Below the pieces are notes generated by a model. That model had not been told where the DNA came from. It saw only the letters and a list, made by a program, of their open reading frames with translations, and made no database searches. Source: Mycoplasmoidaceae bacterium (GTDB taxonomy: Bacteria > Bacillota_I > Bacilli_A > Mycoplasmatales > Mycoplasmoidaceae). Taken from it: a stretch of 64,000 bases of DNA. The stretch lies in assembly GCA_024407855.1 (NCBI GenBank), contig JAKSVQ010000002.1, positions 49,468-113,467 of the forward strand, read 5' to 3'. How positions within the stretch are numbered: position 1 is the stretch's first letter; every line of letters begins with the position of its first letter. This document shows, piece after piece, positions 54,834 through 64,000 of this stretch. Both the position numbers and the translations under genes were made by a program.

Positions 54834-55568
54834 ATGGCATTATCCAACTCTACTCCTCATATTGGTGCTCACAAAGGCCAAATCGCTAAACGTGTTTTGA
54901 TGCCTGGTGATCCAAAGCGTGCTCAATGAATAGCACAAAAATACTTAACTAAACCAAGATTAGTTAATGATGTTCGTGGTATGTTAGCTTTTACAGGAAC
55001 ATATAAAAATGTTCCAGTGACAGTTATGGCCCATGGTATGGGTATCCCATCACTATGTATTTATGTTCATGAATTGTTTACTTTTTATGGAGCAAAGGCC
55101 ATCTACCGTATTGGTAGTTGTGGTGTAACCAATAAAGCTAAATGTCACTTAGGTGATGTTATTTTGGCTAAATCATGTTGGTCTGACGTTCCAATTAAAC
55201 ACTGAACAAAGACTAGACCTGATGCCCCAAATCGTTTCCTTCCAACACCAGAAACAATTAAACTTATTGGTAAGACGGCAAAAGGATTGGGTATCGCATA
55301 TAAATTAAAAGATGCTTTTTCTGCAACGTTCTTTTATAGTCAAGCAACCATTGATGAAATATTTAAATTAACTGGATCAAGTGTTATTGAAATGGAAGGG
55401 TTTGGTTTGTTCCTTGAAGGAAAAACTCACAAAGGACATGTTGCTTGCTTATTAACAGTAAGTGATAATGTTGAGTCTGGTGAAGCAATGACTCCACAAG
55501 CAAGAGCAACAACATTTGATGAAATGGTGCAACTTGCATTAGAATCAATCATTAGAGAAAAGATTTAG
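54834..55568 (+). CDS. deoD: Purine-nucleoside phosphorylase
   Basis: A 244-residue hexameric-type PNP. It has TPHIGAHKGQIAKRVLMPGDPKR, AHGMGIPSLCIYVHEL, YRIGSCGVT, and IEMEGFGLF with the LTVSDNV motif (catalytic Asp). It phosphorolyses purine (deoxy)nucleosides to (deoxy)ribose-1-P. It starts 1 nt after the lipid kinase and is 2 nt before deoC. Confidence 0.95.
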
Positions 55569-55570
55569 TT

Positions 55571-56221
55571 ATGGAATTAAATAAGTATATTGACCATACG
55601 CTTTTAAAAGCGGATGCTACAGAAAGTGATATTAAAAAGCTATGCGCTGAGGCGAAACAATACAACTTTGCTTCAGTTTGTGTCAACCCTTATTACGTTC
55701 CATTATGTAAAGAATTATTAAAAGGTACATATGTTAAAGTATGTACTGTTATTGGTTTTCCTTTAGGACAAATGACAACTGAAGCAAAATGCGCTGAGGC
55801 AATTGATGCTTGCAAAAAAGGTGCAACTGAAATTGATATGGTTTTAAACATTGCTGCTTTAAAAGAAAAGAAGCTTGACTATGTCACTAAAGAAATTGAA
55901 CAAATAAAAGATGCATGTCATAATCACCATGCAATTTTAAAAGTGATTATTGAAACCTGCTTATTAAACAATGAGCAAAAGATTGATGCTTGTCATTGTG
56001 TTTCCAATGCTCATGCTGATTTTATTAAGACATCAACTGGTTTTTCTACTGGGGGAGCAACGGTTGAAGATGTTGCTTTAATGAAAAAACATGTTGATGC
56101 AAAAGTACAAATCAAAGCTGCTGGTGGTATTCGTAATAAAGAAGATGCCCTAGCAATGATTAATGCTGGAGCAACACGCCTTGGTACAAGCAAAGGTGTT
56201 ATGTTAGTAACACAAAAATAA
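55571..56221 (+). CDS. deoC: Deoxyribose-phosphate aldolase
   Basis: A 216-residue class I aldolase (deoxyribose-5-P to acetaldehyde + glyceraldehyde-3-P). It starts IDHTLLKADATESDIKKL, with VCTVIGFPLGQM, the Schiff-base Lys in DFIKTSTGFSTGGATVEDV and VQIKAAGGIRNKEDA. Its product feeds TpiA in the same operon. Confidence 0.95.
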   Translation: MELNKYIDHTLLKADATESDIKKLCAEAKQYNFASVCVNPYYVPLCKELLKGTYVKVCTVIGFPLGQMTTEAKCAEAIDACKKGATEIDMVLNIAALKEKKLDYVTKEIEQIKDACHNHHAILKVIIETCLLNNEQKIDACHCVSNAHADFIKTSTGFSTGGATVEDVALMKKHVDAKVQIKAAGGIRNKEDALAMINAGATRLGTSKGVMLVTQK

Positions 56222-56265
56222 TTCATGGGCACATTGTGCCCATACATTTATTTAAGGAGATAGAT

Positions 56266-57978
56266 ATGACAATTAAGAAAGAAAGAGCACCATTAGATGC
56301 TTCTAAACCACAAACTTGATTAAAGGCTCGACAAGTTCCTGCTGAATTAAAAGAACAAATAACAAAAATGACAAAGAAAGAGCAAAAAATTGCCTTTGCT
56401 AATAAACCATTTGTATTTGGTACAGCTGGAGTAAGAGCAAAAATGGGTCCTGGTACTCATTACCTAAACAAATTTACATACCAACAAATGACAATTGGTT
56501 ATTGTAAATATGTTTTATCAGTATCACATCGTCAACCAACAATTATTATTGGTCATGACAACCGATTAAACTCTGCTGAATTTGCCCTAGAATGTGCAAA
56601 TGTTGCTAAAACAATGGGTGTTAATGTTTATTTAATGCAAGACAATAAATTAATTCCAACTCCAATCTTGTCTTATGCCATTAGAAAATACCACTTACAA
56701 GGTGGAATTAACATTACAGCTAGCCACAATCCAAAAGAAGATAATGGTTTTAAAGCATATAACAAACTTGGAGCGCAAATTCTTCCTGATGAAGCAAACA
56801 TCATCATTAAGAATATGCCATCAAGTAAAACAATTCTTGATCTTAAACGTTATTTAAAATCTAATTCAAGATCAAAAGCAACTATTTCCTTTATTAAGTA
56901 TGATTCATTAGTTGATAGCTTCTTTGATGAAGTCATTAAAGCAACAGTTATTGACCGTCGTGTATTAATGCCTAATGCACCAATTAAGAAATTCCCAATT
57001 GTTTTTACTGGCTTTCATGGAACAACAACTGAATTAATGCCAAGATTCTTGAAGAGTATTGGTTTTAAGAATGTTTATGTTTATCCTAAACATGCAAATA
57101 TTTCTGGTAAGTTTGAAGATTGCCCAATCTCTAATCCAGAAGATGACAAAGCATTTGCTGATGTTATTAAATTTGCCAATGATAAGAAAGCAACATTAGT
57201 TATTGGTTGTGATCCTGATGGTGATCGTATGGCAATGGGCTTTAAGAAAACTAACCGTTGAAGATTCCTTAATGGAAACGAAATGGGAGTAATCTTTGCT
57301 CACTATATAATGTCACGAAGAAAATTCTCTGACAAGACTCCACTTGTTATTTCAACACATGTATCAACAAACTATATTGACAAGATTGCTGAAAAATACA
57401 ATTGTGAAATTCTAAGAACTAAGACTGGATTTAAATGAATGTCTAATACAATTGATAACTTACCAAAGAAATATCAATTTGTATTAGGCTTTGAAGAAGC
57501 AATTGGTGCTTTAGTTCACACGGTATGTCGTGATAAAGATTCATTTGGTGCAGTTTTACTTGCCCTTGAAATCTTTAATAAGGGTAACCCATACTTCCCA
57601 GACTTACATGACTATCTATGTGACCGTCTATATGATGTATATGGTCCAACATATAGTCATACATATAGTTACACTATCAAATCAAACAACTGAGAAAAAG
57701 ATGCTAATAAGATGATGTTTAGAGCGCGTCATTGAAAAGAAAAGAAAATCTTTGACTACCAAATTGAAAAGATTTGATATGAAAAAGAATCTGACTGTAT
57801 TGTTTGAACACTAGACAAGAATTCATGAATTAAATTTAGAATTTCAGGTACAGAACCTAAATTCAAAGTTTATATTTGTTTCAACAATGAAATGGCAGGT
57901 CAATTAAAAGCTGCTGCTGTAATGAACATTGCAAGAATTGAAGCAAACATTTTAAAAGGTTTTAACTACACAAAGTAA
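56266..57978 (+). CDS. Phosphohexomutase (phosphoglucomutase / phosphopentomutase type)
   Basis: A 570-residue alpha-D-phosphohexomutase. The catalytic Ser lies in ITASHNPKEDNG, the metal loop is GCDPDGDRMA, the sugar-binding loop GFEEAIGALV and the phosphate-binding end RISGTEPKFKVY. Length matches the long PgcA type. Placement after deoD-deoC, as in M. genitalium, suggests it also acts on ribose-1-P and deoxyribose-1-P. AAGGAG lies before the ATG at 56266. Many TGA Trp. Confidence 0.9.
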
Positions 57979-57979
57979 T

Positions 57980-58753
57980 ATGTTAAGAAAAAAATACATT
58001 TTGGGAAATTGAAAATTAAATAAGAATTTGGCAGATATTACCAAGTTCTTTTCATCTTTCAATAAGACTTTAGTTCGAAGCAAAAACATTGTTTATGGTT
58101 TTGCTCCAACTTATTTAGGATTAGGTCTAGCATCTAATCTTAAAAAAGGTCAAACCATTATCATGGCCCAAGATGTTAGTGAGAAACTACAAGGTAGTTA
58201 CACTGGACAAATTAGTTGTCATATGTTAGAAGACTATCATATTGAACATGCAATAGTTGGTCATTCTGAAACACGACAATATTTAGGATGCACTGATGAA
58301 CTAGTTAATGCTAAGGTATTAACTTGCTTAGCAAATAAGATTACACCAATTATTTGTATTGGTGAATCATTAAAGCAATATGAAAATAAACAAACAAAGC
58401 AAGTTTTAACAAAACAATTAACCACAATCTTTAAAGATGTTCGTCCAAACGATGTATCAAAATGCATTATTGCTTATGAACCATTATGAGCAATTGGTTC
58501 AGGCAAGACACCAACATTAAAAGAAATAAGTCAGTTGTGTGCATTTATTCGTTTAACAATTAAAACATTGTTTAACAAACAAGTGGCTGATAAACTACCA
58601 ATTCTATATGGTGGATCAGTTAATGAAGCTAATGCATTAGAAATTATTAGCTTACCAAATGTTGATGGCTCATTAATTGGTGGTGCCAGTCTAGATGCAA
58701 AGAAAATTACAACTATCATAAAGGAGATTAATCAATGGCTAAACAAAAAGTAG
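57980..58753 (+). CDS. tpiA: Triosephosphate isomerase
   Basis: A 257-residue TIM-barrel enzyme. It has LGNWKLNKN (substrate Asn/Lys), AIVGHSETR (catalytic His), CIIAYEPLWAIGSGKTP (catalytic Glu and loop 6) and ILYGGSVNEANA with LIGGASLDAK. It interconverts DHAP and glyceraldehyde-3-P. It starts 1 nt after the mutase and overlaps gpmI by 19 nt. Confidence 0.96.
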
Positions 58754-60243
58754 GATTAATTATTGTTGATGGTGTTGGCATGAAAGACACAAGCATTGGT
58801 AATGCCTTTGCTAAAGCTCACAAACCAACTTTTGATATGCTTTTAAATGAATATCCAAATTCATTATTAAAAGCTAGTGGTTTGCCAGTTGGATTACCAA
58901 ATGGGCAACCTGGTAATAGTGAAATTGGTCACTTAAATATTGGTGCAGGTCGAATTATTCAATCTGAACTTGTAAGAATCAATAATGATATTGAAAACAG
59001 CCAGTTTGTTTACAATCCTAATTTTCGTCAAGCTCTAAGAATTGCTAGAGCAAAACATTCAAAAATCCATGTTATTGGTTTAACATCTTATGGTGGTGTT
59101 CATAGTAACTTAACACACATGCAAAGAATTTTAAATGAGTGTGGATCAAAAGATATTAAAACCATTGCACATATTATTTCTGATGGACGTGATTGTCCAG
59201 TTGGTAGTATTGCTTATGATATCCGTGATTTACAAGAAATTGATTTATTCTTTGGTGAAACCATCAAGATTGGTACAATCAGTGGTCGTTATTATGCAAT
59301 GGATCGTGATAATAACTGAGAGCGAACAAGAAAGACTATTGATGCAATGATGCATGTTGGTCCTAGCTATGAAAATGTTGAAGCATATTTAGCTAGTCAA
59401 TTCAGTGAAGGCCAAATAACTGATGAATTTATTGTTCCTGCTTATAATGGCTATGCTCCAGACACAAAGTTAGAAAAGAATGACGTAGTCATCATTATTA
59501 ACTTCCGTCAGGACCGTGTGAGACAATTAGCTCACATGTTTAAAAAATCTAAGCTATATAAGGAAACATCGCCAGCGTGGGATTTAAACCTAACATTAGT
59601 CACAATGGTTAAATATGATGGTATTGATAGTGATATTGTTATCTATCCACCACGAACTTATCCTAATACTTTAGGTGAAGTTGTGGCTAATGCTGGCTTA
59701 AAACAATTACGAATTGCTGAAACTGAAAAGTATGCTCATGTTACTTTCTTCCTTGATGGTGGAACAGAATTAAATCTTAAGAATGAAGATAAGATTCTAA
59801 TTCCTTCACCAAAGGTTCCAACCTATGATTTAAAACCAGAAATGTCGGCTAATGAAATAACCGACAAATTATTAGAAGTAATGGATAATTATGATTTAGT
59901 TATTTGTAATTATGCTAATTGTGATATGGTTGGCCATACTGGTAAGTTACATGAAACCATTAAAGCAGTGGAAACAGTTGATGCTTGTTTAGCTAAAGTA
60001 ATAAAGAAAGCAGAAGAAATTGGTATGACTTTATTTATTACTTCAGATCATGGTAACTGTGATGAGATGATTGATAGTAAAGGCAATAGTGTTACAAATC
60101 ATAGTACCAACCCAGTATTCTTTATTAGTACTGATAAACGTTTAATTCTCAATGATGGAGCATTAAATAACATTGCCCCAACAATATTAAAAACATTGGG
60201 CATCAAAGCACCAAAAGAAATGAACCAACGTCCATTGTGTTAA
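58735..60243 (+). CDS. gpmI: Phosphoglycerate mutase, cofactor-independent
   Basis: A 502-residue Mn-dependent mutase. It has GLIIVDGVGMKD, GQPGNSEIGHLNIGAGRII (phospho-Ser), HIISDGRDCP, INFRQDRVRQL, NYANCDMVGHTG and ITSDHGNCDEM (metal site). One TGA at 59317-59319 is Trp. It is the last gene of the operon, ending in a poly-A tract and hairpin. Confidence 0.96.
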
Positions 60244-60278
60244 AAAAAAAAAAAAAACAGCCAATGGCTGTTTTTATT
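60242..60278. terminator. Bidirectional terminator with A16 tract
   Basis: The stem AAAAACAGCC/GGCTGTTTTT with loop AAT follows a run of about 16 A that begins in the gpmI stop codon. It also serves the convergent lipoprotein operon. Confidence 0.85.
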
Positions 60279-60283
60279 GTTGA

Positions 60284-61831
60284 TTATTTGCCACCAATGT
60301 CAATAGGATTCATAAAGTTAATATTTACAGATGCAATATCGATTACAATTTTATAATCAAGTGGATTGCCTTGACTCATAGCAAATTTAACATTTAATGT
60401 ACGTTTTGTAAATTTAAATGTTGCACCTGGATTATTTTCTCATTCAGTAGCTGTAAATGGTTTAGCATTTCCATCTTTGTCAACAATCTTAGCAGGGAAT
60501 ACAAGTGCAGTTTCTTGAGTGTTCATAACGATATCATTTGCAAGGACAGCTTCATTATCAATAAGCAAGAATCTTTGATTGTTTGGATCAATAGGATCAA
60601 CTTCAGGAATAAGGATGTCTTCAGTTTCTTTTGTTTTGTCAATATAAACGCTTGTTACATATGCATCATCTTCATTAACTAAATTTGGAATGTGTTCATA
60701 AAGGAATCATCCACCTAGATAAACATTATTGTCACCGCTATCAGCTTGTTCTTCACCATATCTATATGAAAGAGGCACATCAAGAGTATCAATGTGTCTT
60801 GCAGTTGTAGTCATGCCTAAATAATAAGATGGGAAGTTTAAAATGCCAGTTGCAGCAGCAATAAACAATGAATCACTGAAACCAGTGTCAGCTTCATATT
60901 CACCCACTCATTGTGGATAAGTTTTCATATCAAGCTCATTTGCAATCTTTGCATCTTCTTCTGGGTTACCAGTATAAGTCTTGTTTATTAAACTAGCAGC
61001 TCAATCTGACCCTTGTTCAACTAGGAATTTTACATATTCTAATTTATCAGGACTATTAATTTGACCTCTAATAACATTAGAAGATGTTGTTGTTTCATAT
61101 TCTTCAATAGAAGTACGATGAGTAATCTCTTTATTAATCCTTGTATTGTAATTTAATGATCAATTATCATAACAGAATGAGTATGCAGAGTTTACACCTC
61201 GATCAAGGAATGTAACACTTCATGTATTTAATTGACCTTTATTTTCATAATGAGATCTAGGAGGTTGTAATCTTCCAACGCCTTTTTCATTAACAAAGAA
61301 TAACATGTTATTAAAACTAGCATTAGTGTCTACTGTGTAGTGTATTGTATATAACTCTTGCTTAGTTTCACTAAATCTGAATAAGAAAGATATTTCAAAT
61401 TCAAGTTTAATTTTGATATCAACAGAAATAGTTGGGTAAGGAATTTCATCCATTCCTGGGTAAACAATCAATGTTGATCCAAATTTAGGAGTAGAAGAAC
61501 CTACTTTAATGGAAGTTTTTTCTGGGTTTACCCAAAATACTTGATTATCGCCACTCTTCTTAGGGAATAAATTGTTTCAAACAACTGCTGTACCATAAGC
61601 TAGTTCTTGAGCAAAGTAAGATGGATTTTTCTTTATAAAACCCATGTACTCTGTTGTTGCAGCATTGGCATCATCTAACTTTTCAACAGCACATTGTTCA
61701 TAGTCAGGTGTGAAGTTAGTTGTATCAATCATAGTGATATTATTTCCACAAGAAGTTAGTGTCATTGGAACAACAACTCCAGCAGTAGCTGCTGTAGCGA
61801 ATATAGGAATTAATTTATTTTTTAATTTCAT
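60284..61831 (-). CDS. Large surface lipoprotein, family paralog of the next gene
   Basis: A 515-residue lipoprotein. MKLKNKLIPIFATAATAG leads to the lipobox LTSC (Cys about 28). It is beta-rich, with no known domain recognised. It shares with the upstream gene 61834-62733 the signal peptide and a block of EYMGFIKKNPSYFAQE type (EYTEQVVANPEIFKQD there). GGAGG lies before the ATG at 61831. Many TGA Trp codons. Probably surface-exposed and variable. Confidence 0.78.
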
Positions 61832-61833
61832 AA

Positions 61834-62733
61834 TTATTTTCCTCCTTCTGTTGGTAGAACACGTTGAAAGTAATATGAATATGCAGAAACAGTGTAAAGG
61901 CAATCATATGATGGTTTTGAATCAAAGTAATCACGACTAGTTAACTGTTTAATAATAAAACCAATTTTTTGACTACTTTGTTGTTGAATGTTTTGGTCAT
62001 TAACAAAGAAATTGACATTGTCATTTACAGTTGTTGAATGTTCACCACCAGGATTCTTTTTAATTTGAGTTTCATACAAGTCAAAATTGTACTTCATGCT
62101 TCATGAACCTCATTGAACACCTGCTGATAATACTTCAGTCATTGGTTGTAAAGCTCAATAAGAAACAACACTACCATATGGCTCATCTAATAAGCTTGTT
62201 GCACCATATGGAATGTTTTTACCTTCAATAGAGACTTTAGTAGTATTAATATAATTGATATCATTTTCTGTCCAGTCGTATGATGCTTCATAACTAAAGT
62301 CAAAACTAACTGACATAATGTTTACAGTTTTGCCTTGAACTTTCATTTCTTTTGCTTTAATATCCAAGTTACCAAAGTGAGCATTAATTTTACTTACTGA
62401 ATTAAGCACACCACCAGCTTCAGCAGCAGTAGCTTTGTTTTGAGCTACTGAATCTCTAGAAATTACACGGTCAGTGAATAGAGTCTTAGATCAAAGAAAA
62501 TCTTGTTTAAAGATTTCTGGATTTGCTACAACTTGTTCTGTGTATTCATTATTAGCTTCAATTATGCTATACCCAGTTTTAACTACATCATGTTGTTTAA
62601 TAGTTGGTTGATAAAGCTTAAGGAAATCGTAATCTCCATCATTTTTACAACTAGATAACATAGCTAATGGTGTGATAGCAGCACAAGCTGCTCCAACACC
62701 AACAAGCGGTAATAGTTTGTTTTTTAATTTCAT
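61834..62733 (-). CDS. Surface lipoprotein, first gene of two-gene operon
   Basis: A 299-residue lipoprotein starting MKLKNKLLPLVGVGAAC, with lipobox LSSC (Cys29). It has beta-strand patterns (VNIMSVSFDFSYEASYDW) and ends RVLPTEGGK. It is a paralog of the downstream 60284-61831 gene, which starts 2 nt after its stop. AAGGAG precedes the ATG. Function unknown. Confidence 0.78.
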
Positions 62734-62747
62734 ATTTCTCCTTTAAA

Positions 62748-62779
62748 TAACACATATAAAAAATGTGTTAAAGAAATTA
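62748..62779 (-). promoter_or_regulatory. Promoter and start-site palindrome of lipoprotein operon
   Basis: TAACACAT, ATAAAAA, ATGTGTTA (62748-62770) is an 8-bp inverted repeat lying at the expected RNA start, just after a minus-strand TATAAT (62774-62779). It shares the ACACAT/ATGTGT arms with the palindromes at 42974 and 44461. The region 62780-62912 shows nothing else reliable. Confidence 0.45.
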
Positions 62780-62912
62780 TATTACATAAGTAATAAATTT
62801 TTAACTTTTTTTATAAATATAAAACCTCATAAGCAAAAATTAAATTATGATCTTAAATTACGAAGAAAAATTCTACTTTGAAATAATTGAGTTGATACCT
62901 TTTATAAAATAA

Positions 62913-62936
62913 TAAAAAACAGGTTTAACCTGTTTA
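62913..62936 (-). terminator. Terminator of the 62934-63686 lipoprotein
   Basis: AACAGGTT and AACCTGTT form the stem around the stop codon, with a T run on the minus strand. Confidence 0.75.
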
Positions 62937-63686
62937 GTCTAGATCAGGTTTAATATCGCCTAGATAATCTAATATTATTTCAGTCCCTAACGCATTCATA
63001 ATAAGATGTGTGTCATCTTCTGTAGTAGGTTTTTTATCTTGATTAAAGTCTAAAGTTTTCCATTCTATTTTTCCATCATCTTCTGTTTGGCCTATCTTGC
63101 CACTAATTGATCAAGTTTCTTGTCTATCTAAAATACTTAATATTTCACCTAGATCATCTGTACCACCAGCAGATGTTTTAAGTCCCCAAAAACCATCTTT
63201 ATCATTACTTGGATAAGATTGAAATACAGTTTCTCATTCAATGTTTTTAAAAACAAAATACTTTTCTATTGTATATAACATTTTTTCATTTGTATAAAGT
63301 GAGTCAACTTCTGCAGTCATCAATAAATCAAACGACACTGATAGAGTGTGGTTTATAGGATCAACATTATCAAGTGATAGACATAAAGTAAGTGTTTTAA
63401 CGTCTCCCAATGTTGTACCAATTTGATATTCAAAATTGCCAAACACGAGAAAGTCATTTATAAAGATGTAATTGTCTTTACTTATATCATCAAAATATCT
63501 TTGTGTTGCTGCCCCAAGCGTTAAAGGAACATCGCTTTTTGCTCTTTGAACTCTTGTTGGGTACTCACCTTGATTTACATAGTCTCATTGAGCATCTCAG
63601 TTTCCTCCACATGAAACAATCAATGGTGTGACTGCGCTTGTGGCACATCCGATAGTAATAATTGGTATTAAATGTTTACTTTTCAT
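62934..63686 (-). CDS. Surface lipoprotein of unknown function
   Basis: A 250-residue lipoprotein. MKSKHLIPIITIGCATSAV leads to the lipobox IVSC (Cys26). The interior has alternating beta patterns (INHTLSVSFDLLMTAEVD), and the C-terminal third is acidic (GQTEDDGKIEW, TTEDDTH). The style is like the other two lipoproteins here, without clear alignable blocks. It faces away from the rRNA operon. Trp codons are mostly TGA. Confidence 0.75.
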
Positions 63687-63800
63687 TGATAAATCCTTTT
63701 CATCTAAATTATATGAATATAGAACGTTTTTTCAATTAAAACCACAAACCCCTAAAATATCTTAAAAATTGACTAATTTTTAAAAATTTTTTTACAATTT

Positions 63801-63832
63801 AATATAAAATTTTGTAAACAAAATTTTATATT
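63801..63832. repeat. 14-bp inverted repeat upstream of the rRNA operon
   Basis: AATATAAAATTTTG, TAAA, CAAAATTTTATATT is a perfect stem-loop about 30-60 bp upstream of the rRNA promoter. It lacks GC pairs except the closing one. The intergenic region 63687-63983 otherwise holds the promoter and leader. Confidence 0.6.
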
Positions 63833-63863
63833 AGAAAAATATTTTGCAAATTTTTTAATTTTT

Positions 63864-63893
63864 TTGTGTTTTTAAGCAAAACTCCTATATACT
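63864..63893 (+). promoter_or_regulatory. rRNA operon promoter (candidate)
   Basis: TTGTGT (63864-63869) and TATACT (63888-63893) are 18 bp apart. A leader hairpin GGAAG/CTTCC lies at about 63916-63929, and ATCTTTGAAAACTAAATAG, a common Mollicutes pre-16S leader sequence, at about 63955-63972. Confidence 0.45.
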
Positions 63894-63983
63894 TATATAA
63901 CCGTGCAAAAATAGGGAAGTACGCTTCCTCTATGTACTATGCATCGGTAGCAAGATCTTTGAAAACTAAATAGAATCCGTCAA

Positions 63984-64000
63984 TTTTTTGAGAGTTTGAT
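63984..64000 (+). rRNA. 16S rRNA, 5' end (continues outside window)
   Basis: The final bases end in GAGAGTTTGAT, the universal 5' start of 16S rRNA. The exact mature 5' end is approximate. Confidence 0.9.

Noticed and set aside
56224..56243. Hairpin ATGGGC/GCCCAT between deoC and the phosphohexomutase as a terminator
   Set aside because: No T run follows, and the next gene has a good SD. It may be an RNA processing or stability element.
60241..60300. Apparent frame break at the end of the lipoprotein 60284-61831
   Set aside because: It came from miscounting the A tract; codon-by-codon reading keeps one frame to the TAA at 60284-60286.
62847..62912. A 21-codon ORF starting MILNYEEKF between lipoprotein genes
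   Set aside because: No SD, no promoter of its own and AT-rich chance context; not supported.

Overview
The window is one contiguous piece of a small, AT-rich Mollicutes chromosome. UGA is read as tryptophan throughout: dozens of in-frame TGA codons fall at conserved Trp positions (for example QCGGSDQW in TyrS and AYEPLW in TpiA), and a tRNA-Trp with a UCA anticodon is encoded at 38183-38257. A mycoplasma-type EF-P loop (NKTAMREG), a fused PstC-PstA permease, a second RNase J-like protein in a phosphate-related operon, adjacent obg-nadE and a deoD-deoC-phosphohexomutase cluster point to the pneumoniae-type lineage (Mycoplasmoides, Malacoplasma or Ureaplasma relatives). I did not fix the genus. 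Reading TGA as Trp gives 63 full-length CDSs, one 5'-truncated gene (nfo), one pseudogene, four tRNAs and the 5' end of a 16S rRNA.

Layout. 1-5069: end of nfo, rarA, then a leftward block pyk-efp-Gls24-nusB-lipoprotein. 5170-12517: sugar entry and glycolysis (manA; PTS IIABC-HPr-EI operon; leftward eno-pfkA). 12627-16810: a membrane protein, mtaB, ruvA-ruvB, a coiled-coil repeat protein and acpP. 16879-17114: tRNA Asn-Glu-Val. 17182-23172: a membrane protein, leftward tyrS-ffh with a small coupled gene, tsaB, an isolated transcript with a structured leader and a 24-residue membrane peptide, and lspA-rluD. 23202-36839: a membrane protein-obg-nadE, then a long phosphate operon (pstS, pstCA, pstB, SemiSWEET-like, phoU) that runs into an RNase J-like protein, an FtsK-like protein, a choline-kinase-like protein and a CoaX-like protein. 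36901-42978: threonine ammonia-lyase, tRNA-Trp, an acyltransferase, a tandem pair of DUF6273-like surface proteins (the first broken by a nonsense codon) and a sirtuin. 43042-45910: two tandem copies of a two-gene membrane cassette. 45947-50206: ruvX, the tRNA wobble-uridine genes trmR-trhP1-trhP2 and a glycosyltransferase. 50243-53859: a lipoprotein dipeptidase and leftward galU-galE. 53927-60243: an operon of a lipid kinase-like gene, deoD, deoC, phosphohexomutase, tpiA and gpmI. 60284-63686: three surface lipoproteins. The rRNA operon promoter and 16S start close the window.

How the genes fit together. Sugars enter through the fructose/mannose-type PTS, and ManA feeds mannose-6-P into PfkA, TpiA, GpmI, Eno and Pyk. 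Deoxynucleosides are degraded by DeoD, the phosphohexomutase (probably also a phosphopentomutase) and DeoC to glyceraldehyde-3-P, which enters at TpiA in the same operon. Glucose-1-P, GalU, GalE and the GT4 glycosyltransferase would supply glycolipids. Lipoproteins exported from this region would be processed by LspA.

Points that stand out. Several proteins keep their fold but have lost catalytic residues (FtsK-like, RNase J-like, PstB Glu to Gln, CoaX-like Asp to Cys; HPr has lost its regulatory Ser). Pyruvate kinase lacks its C-terminal domain. Many genes have palindromes at or just upstream of the -10 box and a start codon only about 6-15 nt after it. The duplicated membrane cassette carries a (TA)n tract inside its promoter spacer. 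The isolated 24-aa-peptide transcript has two mutually exclusive leader structures.
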